NCBI RefSeq assembly: GCF_000380335.1
Contig: NC_021149.1
Span: 4,144,501 to 4,208,500, forward strand
Origin: Azotobacter vinelandii CA
GTDB taxonomy: Bacteria > Pseudomonadota > Gammaproteobacteria > Pseudomonadales > Pseudomonadaceae
Direction of reading: 5' to 3'
DNA: 64,000 bases
The stretch's first letter is position 1. Each line of letters begins with the position of its first letter. Below the pieces are notes generated by a model. It did no database searches and was not told the origin of the DNA. It saw only the letters and a list, made by a program, of their open reading frames with translations. Below are positions 60,476 through 64,000 of the stretch, in pieces. Both the position numbers and the translations under genes were made by a program.

Positions 60476-61558
60476 ATGAGCCGTCCTCCGCTGACCGTGG
60501 GGATCATCCCCAACCCGGCCTCCGGCCGCGACCTGCGCCGCCTGACCGCCAACGCCGGGCTGTTCTCCAGCACCGACAAGGCCTCGGTGGTGCAGCGCCT
60601 GCTCGGCGCCTTCGGCGCCACCGGCGTCCGTCGCGTGCTGCTGCCGACCGACATGACCGGCATCGCCGCCGCGGTGCTCAAGGCCAGCCGCGGCCGCCAC
60701 GCCCAGGACAACCGCTGGCCGGAACTGGAGATCCTCGATATCCGCCTGCGCCAGACCGTCGAGGACACCCGCCAGGCAGCGCGCCTGATGGCCGAGCGCG
60801 GCGTCGCGCTGGTCGCCGTGCTCGGCGGCGACGGCACCCACAAGGCGGTGGCCGCCGAGGTCGGCGACATTCCCCTGCTGACCCTGTCCACCGGTACCAA
60901 CAACGCCTTTCCCGAGCTGCGCGAGGCGACCGGCGCCGGGCTCGCCGGCGGACTCTTCGCCAGCGGGCGGATTCCGCCGGAGATCGCCCTGCGCCGCAAC
61001 AAGCGCCTGCTGGTCCGCGAGGCGCGCCGCGGCCTCTGCGAATGGGCGCTGGTGGACGTGGCGGTGTCGCCGCTGCGCTTCGTCGGCGGCCGGGCGATCA
61101 GCCGCGCCGAGGACCTGGCCGAAGTCTTCGTGACCTTCGCCGAACCCCACGCCATCGGCCTGTCGGCGCTCTGCGGGCTCTGGTGCCCGGTTTCCCGGCA
61201 GGCTCCCGAGGGCGCCTGGATGCGCCTGCACCCGGAGGCCCGCGAAGCCCTGCTGGCGCCGCTCGCCCCCGGCCTGCTGCAGGGCTGCGGGGTAGTCGCC
61301 GCCGGCACCCTGGAGCCGGGCGTGGCCCATTCGCCCGGCCTGAGCGGCGGCACCCTGGCGCTGGACGGCGAGCGCGAGATCGAGTTCGCCGCCGGCGACC
61401 AACCGACCGTCACCCTCGATTCCCACGGCCCGCTGAGCATCGACGTGGAAGCCACACTTGCCTATGCGGCGCGCCACCGTCTGCTGTCCATCGGCCGCGA
61501 ACACCCGCAACACCCCGTGAACCTTTCGTGTCGAAACAACCCAGGAGAACAACAATGA
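60476..61558 (+). CDS. acoX: Acetoin catabolism protein AcoX
   Basis: A 360-residue protein of the NAD-kinase-like family. Diagnostic blocks: VGIIPNPASGRDLRRLTA, VLLPTDMTGIAAAVLKASRG, VLGGDGTHKAVAAEVGD, LTLSTGTNNAFPELREATGA. It is usual in aco operons; precise reaction unclear. GCGGAGTC precedes ATG 60476. Stop overlaps acoA start (ATGA). Confidence 0.92.
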   Translation: MSRPPLTVGIIPNPASGRDLRRLTANAGLFSSTDKASVVQRLLGAFGATGVRRVLLPTDMTGIAAAVLKASRGRHAQDNRWPELEILDIRLRQTVEDTRQAARLMAERGVALVAVLGGDGTHKAVAAEVGDIPLLTLSTGTNNAFPELREATGAGLAGGLFASGRIPPEIALRRNKRLLVREARRGLCEWALVDVAVSPLRFVGGRAISRAEDLAEVFVTFAEPHAIGLSALCGLWCPVSRQAPEGAWMRLHPEAREALLAPLAPGLLQGCGVVAAGTLEPGVAHSPGLSGGTLALDGEREIEFAAGDQPTVTLDSHGPLSIDVEATLAYAARHRLLSIGREHPQHPVNLSCRNNPGEQQ

Positions 61559-62532
61559 CCACCCACTTGTCAGCCGAGCAGTTGCTGCACGCCTACCGGG
61601 TGATGCGCACCATCCGCGTCTTCGAGGAGCGCCTGCACATCGAATTCGCCACCGGCGAGATCCCCGGCTTCGTCCACCTCTACGCCGGCGAGGAAGCCTC
61701 CGCCGCCGGGGTCATGGCCCACCTGCGCGACGACGACTGCATCTCCTCCAACCACCGCGGCCACGGCCACTGCATCGCCAAGGGCGTGGACGTGCATGGG
61801 ATGATGGCCGAGATCTACGGCAAGAAGACCGGCGTCTGCCAGGGCAAGGGCGGCTCCATGCACATCGCCGACCTGTCCAAGGGCATGCTCGGCGCCAACG
61901 GCATCGTCGGCGCCGGCGCGCCGCTGGTCGCCGGCGCCGCGCTGGCCGCCAAGCTCAAAGGCAGCGACGCGGTGGCCGTGGCCTTCTTCGGCGATGGCGC
62001 CTCCAACGAGGGCGCGGTGTTCGAGGCGATGAACCTCGCCGCGATCATGAACCTGCCGTGCATCTTCGTCGCCGAGAACAACGGCTACGCCGAGGCCACC
62101 GCCTCCAACTGGTCGGTGGCCTGCGACCACATCGCCGACCGCGCCGCCGGCTTCGGCATGCCCGGCGTGACGGTGGACGGCTTCGACTTCTTCGCCGTCC
62201 ACGAGGCCGCCGGCGCCGCCGTGGCCCGCGCCCGCGCCGGCGAAGGCCCGTCGCTGATCGAGGTGAAGCTGACCCGCTACTACGGCCACTTCGAGGGCGA
62301 CGCGCAGACCTACCGCGACATGGGCGAGCTCAAGGAAATGCGCGAGGTGCGCGACTGCCTGAAGCAGTTCCGCGAACGCACCATCGCCGCCGGCCTGCTC
62401 GACGCCTCGCAACTCGACGACATCGACGGCGAAGTGGAACGGCAGATCGAGGACAGCGTGATCAAGGCCAAGAGCGATCCCAAGCCGCCGGCGGCCGATC
62501 TGCTGGCCGACGTCTACGTGTCCTACCCCTGA
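61555..62532 (+). CDS. acoA: Acetoin dehydrogenase E1 alpha subunit
   Basis: TPP-dependent E1 alpha, 325 residues. Motifs: VHLYAGEEASAAGVMAHL, SSNHRGHGHCIAKG, the TPP motif FFGDGASNEGAVFEAMNLAA then ENNGYAEAT. Works with AcoB to decarboxylate/cleave acetoin into acetaldehyde and acetyl units. Start preceded by CCAGGAGAACAACA. Confidence 0.96.
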   Translation: MTTHLSAEQLLHAYRVMRTIRVFEERLHIEFATGEIPGFVHLYAGEEASAAGVMAHLRDDDCISSNHRGHGHCIAKGVDVHGMMAEIYGKKTGVCQGKGGSMHIADLSKGMLGANGIVGAGAPLVAGAALAAKLKGSDAVAVAFFGDGASNEGAVFEAMNLAAIMNLPCIFVAENNGYAEATASNWSVACDHIADRAAGFGMPGVTVDGFDFFAVHEAAGAAVARARAGEGPSLIEVKLTRYYGHFEGDAQTYRDMGELKEMREVRDCLKQFRERTIAAGLLDASQLDDIDGEVERQIEDSVIKAKSDPKPPAADLLADVYVSYP

Positions 62533-62558
62533 GCCCCCATTCCATAAGGAGAACAATC

Positions 62559-63578
62559 ATGGCGAGAAAAATCAGCTACCAGCAGGCCATCAACGAAGCC
62601 ATGGCCCAGGAAATGCGCCGCGACGAAAGCGTCTTCCTGATCGGCCAGGACATCGCCGGCGGCGCCGGCGCGCCGGGCGAGCAGGACGCCTGGGGCGGCG
62701 TGCTCGGCGTCACCAAGGGGCTCTACCATCAGTTCCCCGGCCGGGTGCTCGACGCCCCGCTGTCGGAGATCGGCTACGTCGGCGCGGCGGTCGGCGCCGC
62801 CACCCGCGGCCTGCGCCCGGTGTGCGAACTGATGTTCGTCGACTTCGCCGGCTGCTGCCTGGACCAGATCCTCAACCAGGCGGCGAAATTCCGCTACATG
62901 TTCGGCGGCAAGGCGGTCACCCCGCTGGTGCTGCGCGCCATGTACGGCGCCGGCCTGCGCGCCGCCGCCCAGCACTCGCAGATGCTCACCTCGCTGTGGA
63001 CCCACATCCCCGGCCTCAAGGTGGTCTGCCCCTCCTCGCCCTACGACGCCAAGGGTCTGCTGATCCAGGCGATCCGCGACAACGACCCGGTGATCTTCCT
63101 CGAGCACAAGATGCTCTACGGCATGCAGGGAGAGGTGCCCGAAGAGCTGTACACCGTGCCCTTCGGCGAGGCCAACTTCCTGCGCGAGGGCGACGACGTG
63201 ACTCTGGTCACCTACGGCCGCATGGTCCACCTGGCCATGGACGCCGCCGCCAGCCTGGCGCGCCAGGGCATCGGCTGCGAGGTGCTCGACCTGCGCACCA
63301 CCAGCCCGCTGGACGAGGACAGCATCCTCGAAAGCGTGGAGAAGACCGGCCGCCTGGTGGTGATCGACGAAGCCAACCCGCGCTGCTCGATGGCCACCGA
63401 CATCTCCGCGCTGGTCGCGCAGAAGGCCTTCGCCGCCCTCAAGGCCCCCATCGAGATGGTCACCGCGCCGCACACCCCGGTGCCCTTCACCGACTCCCTG
63501 GAAGACCTGTACATCCCCAACGCGGCGAAGATCGAAGCCGCTGTCCTGAAGATCGTCGACAAGAGGAAGGTTGCATGA
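62559..63578 (+). CDS. acoB: Acetoin dehydrogenase E1 beta subunit
   Basis: E1 beta, 339 residues. Landmarks: MARKISYQQAINEAMAQEMR, DAPLSEIGYVGAAVGAATRG, FDFAGCC-like (MFVDFAGCCLDQILNQAAKF), VVCPSSPYDAKGLLIQAI and DLRTTSPLDEDSI. Strong ribosome site AAGGAGAACAATC. Confidence 0.96.
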   Translation: MARKISYQQAINEAMAQEMRRDESVFLIGQDIAGGAGAPGEQDAWGGVLGVTKGLYHQFPGRVLDAPLSEIGYVGAAVGAATRGLRPVCELMFVDFAGCCLDQILNQAAKFRYMFGGKAVTPLVLRAMYGAGLRAAAQHSQMLTSLWTHIPGLKVVCPSSPYDAKGLLIQAIRDNDPVIFLEHKMLYGMQGEVPEELYTVPFGEANFLREGDDVTLVTYGRMVHLAMDAAASLARQGIGCEVLDLRTTSPLDEDSILESVEKTGRLVVIDEANPRCSMATDISALVAQKAFAALKAPIEMVTAPHTPVPFTDSLEDLYIPNAAKIEAAVLKIVDKRKVA

Positions 63579-64000
63579 GCCAGATCCATACCCTGACCAT
63601 GCCGAAGTGGGGTCTCTCGATGACCGAGGGCAAGGTCAACGCCTGGCTCAAGGAAGAAGGCGCCAGCATCGCCAAGGGCGACGACGTGCTCGACGTGGAA
63701 ACCGACAAGATTTCAAGCAGCGTCGAGGCGCCCTTCTCCGGCGTGTTGCGGCGCATCGTCGCCAAGGAAGACGAAACCTTGCCGGTCGGCGCCCTGCTCG
63801 CCGTGGTGGTGGAAGGCGAGGCCTCCGAGGCGGAGATCGACGCCGTGGTGCAGCGCTTCCAGGACGAGTTCGTCCCCGGCGGCGAAGACGAGGAAGCCAG
63901 CGGCCCGGCGCCGCAGAAGGTCGAGCTGGACGGCCGCGTCATCCGCTTCCTCGACCGCGGCGAGGGCGGCATCCCGCTGCTGCTGGTCCACGGTTTCGGC
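63575..64000 (+). CDS. acoC: Acetoin dehydrogenase E2 with alpha/beta hydrolase domain, 3' end missing
   Basis: Dihydrolipoyllysine acetyltransferase of the acetoin complex. Lipoyl domain: TLTMPKWGLSMTEGKVNAWL with the lipoyl lysine in VETDKISSSVEAPFSG. After a linker, the alpha/beta hydrolase start (VIRFLDRGEGGIPLLLVHGF) is present, which is characteristic of AcoC rather than a pyruvate E2. Continues past the window. ATG 63575 overlaps the acoB stop (ATGA). Confidence 0.94.
   Translation, partial: MSQIHTLTMPKWGLSMTEGKVNAWLKEEGASIAKGDDVLDVETDKISSSVEAPFSGVLRRIVAKEDETLPVGALLAVVVEGEASEAEIDAVVQRFQDEFVPGGEDEEASGPAPQKVELDGRVIRFLDRGEGGIPLLLVHGFG

Overview
The window is about 64 kb of high-GC, Pseudomonadaceae-type chromosome. 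Gene order (malate:quinone oxidoreductase, PA4642-like protein, hpt, upp, hemH, photolyase, murI, moeB, prmC, prfA, hemA, TPR lipoprotein, lolB, ispE, tRNA-Gln, prs, rplY, pth, ychF) matches the conserved Pseudomonas aeruginosa block around PA4640-PA4673. The base composition and the pqq-aco neighbourhood would fit an Azotobacter or related Pseudomonas species. That assignment is inference; there is no rRNA or other species marker here.

Layout. 1-5.7 kb: end of ackA, then pta, an OmpA-type lipoprotein, a glyoxalase II-like hydrolase and an AraC-output response regulator. 6-14.6 kb: two small secreted proteins (one an SNase-fold protein lacking both catalytic arginines), a 7TMR-DISM hybrid histidine kinase, two divergent L,D-transpeptidases and a DUF1302 outer-membrane protein. 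14.7-23 kb: a hydroxyacid dehydrogenase, rsmC, two tandem GDT1/TMEM165-family transporter genes each with its own promoter and yybP-ykoY-like manganese riboswitch, an M48 lipoprotein protease, an SRAP protein that has lost most catalytic residues, an acyltransferase, two small ORFs and yajG. 23.7-30 kb: mqo, hpt, upp, hemH, a TIGR01777 epimerase and an FAD oxidoreductase. 30.3-33.7 kb: a probable light-regulated operon (TudS/DUF523-DUF1722 fusion, LitR/CarH-like MerR regulator, photolyase) behind a cluster of TGTACA boxes. 33.7-45.7 kb: housekeeping genes for cell wall, heme, translation termination, lipoprotein sorting, isoprenoids, nucleotides and translation, with two identical tandem tRNA-Gln(UUG) genes.

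45.7-49.35 kb is a decayed accessory patch: an IS630-type element with intact terminal inverted repeats but a frameshifted transposase, an orphan HTH protein, a type I methylase fragment that begins at its NPPF motif, and a YhcG/DUF1016 nuclease fragment cut off before its catalytic core. From 49.36 kb to the end are two metabolic clusters: pqqABCDE plus an S9 peptidase and pqqF for PQQ cofactor synthesis, and acoR divergent from a sigma-54-controlled acetoin catabolism operon (SDR dehydrogenase, acoX, acoA, acoB, acoC; acoC runs off the window). A near-perfect -24/-12 promoter and a palindromic upstream site lie between acoR and the operon.

Functional links: aco and PQQ genes suggest growth on alcohols, diols and acetoin, with acetyl-CoA and acetate exchanged by ackA-pta. 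The photolyase operon suggests light and UV responses. The most interesting items for follow-up are the duplicated riboswitch-transporter unit, the TudS-like protein in the photolyase operon with its spacer-located operator, the degenerate SRAP and SNase proteins, and the decayed defence island.
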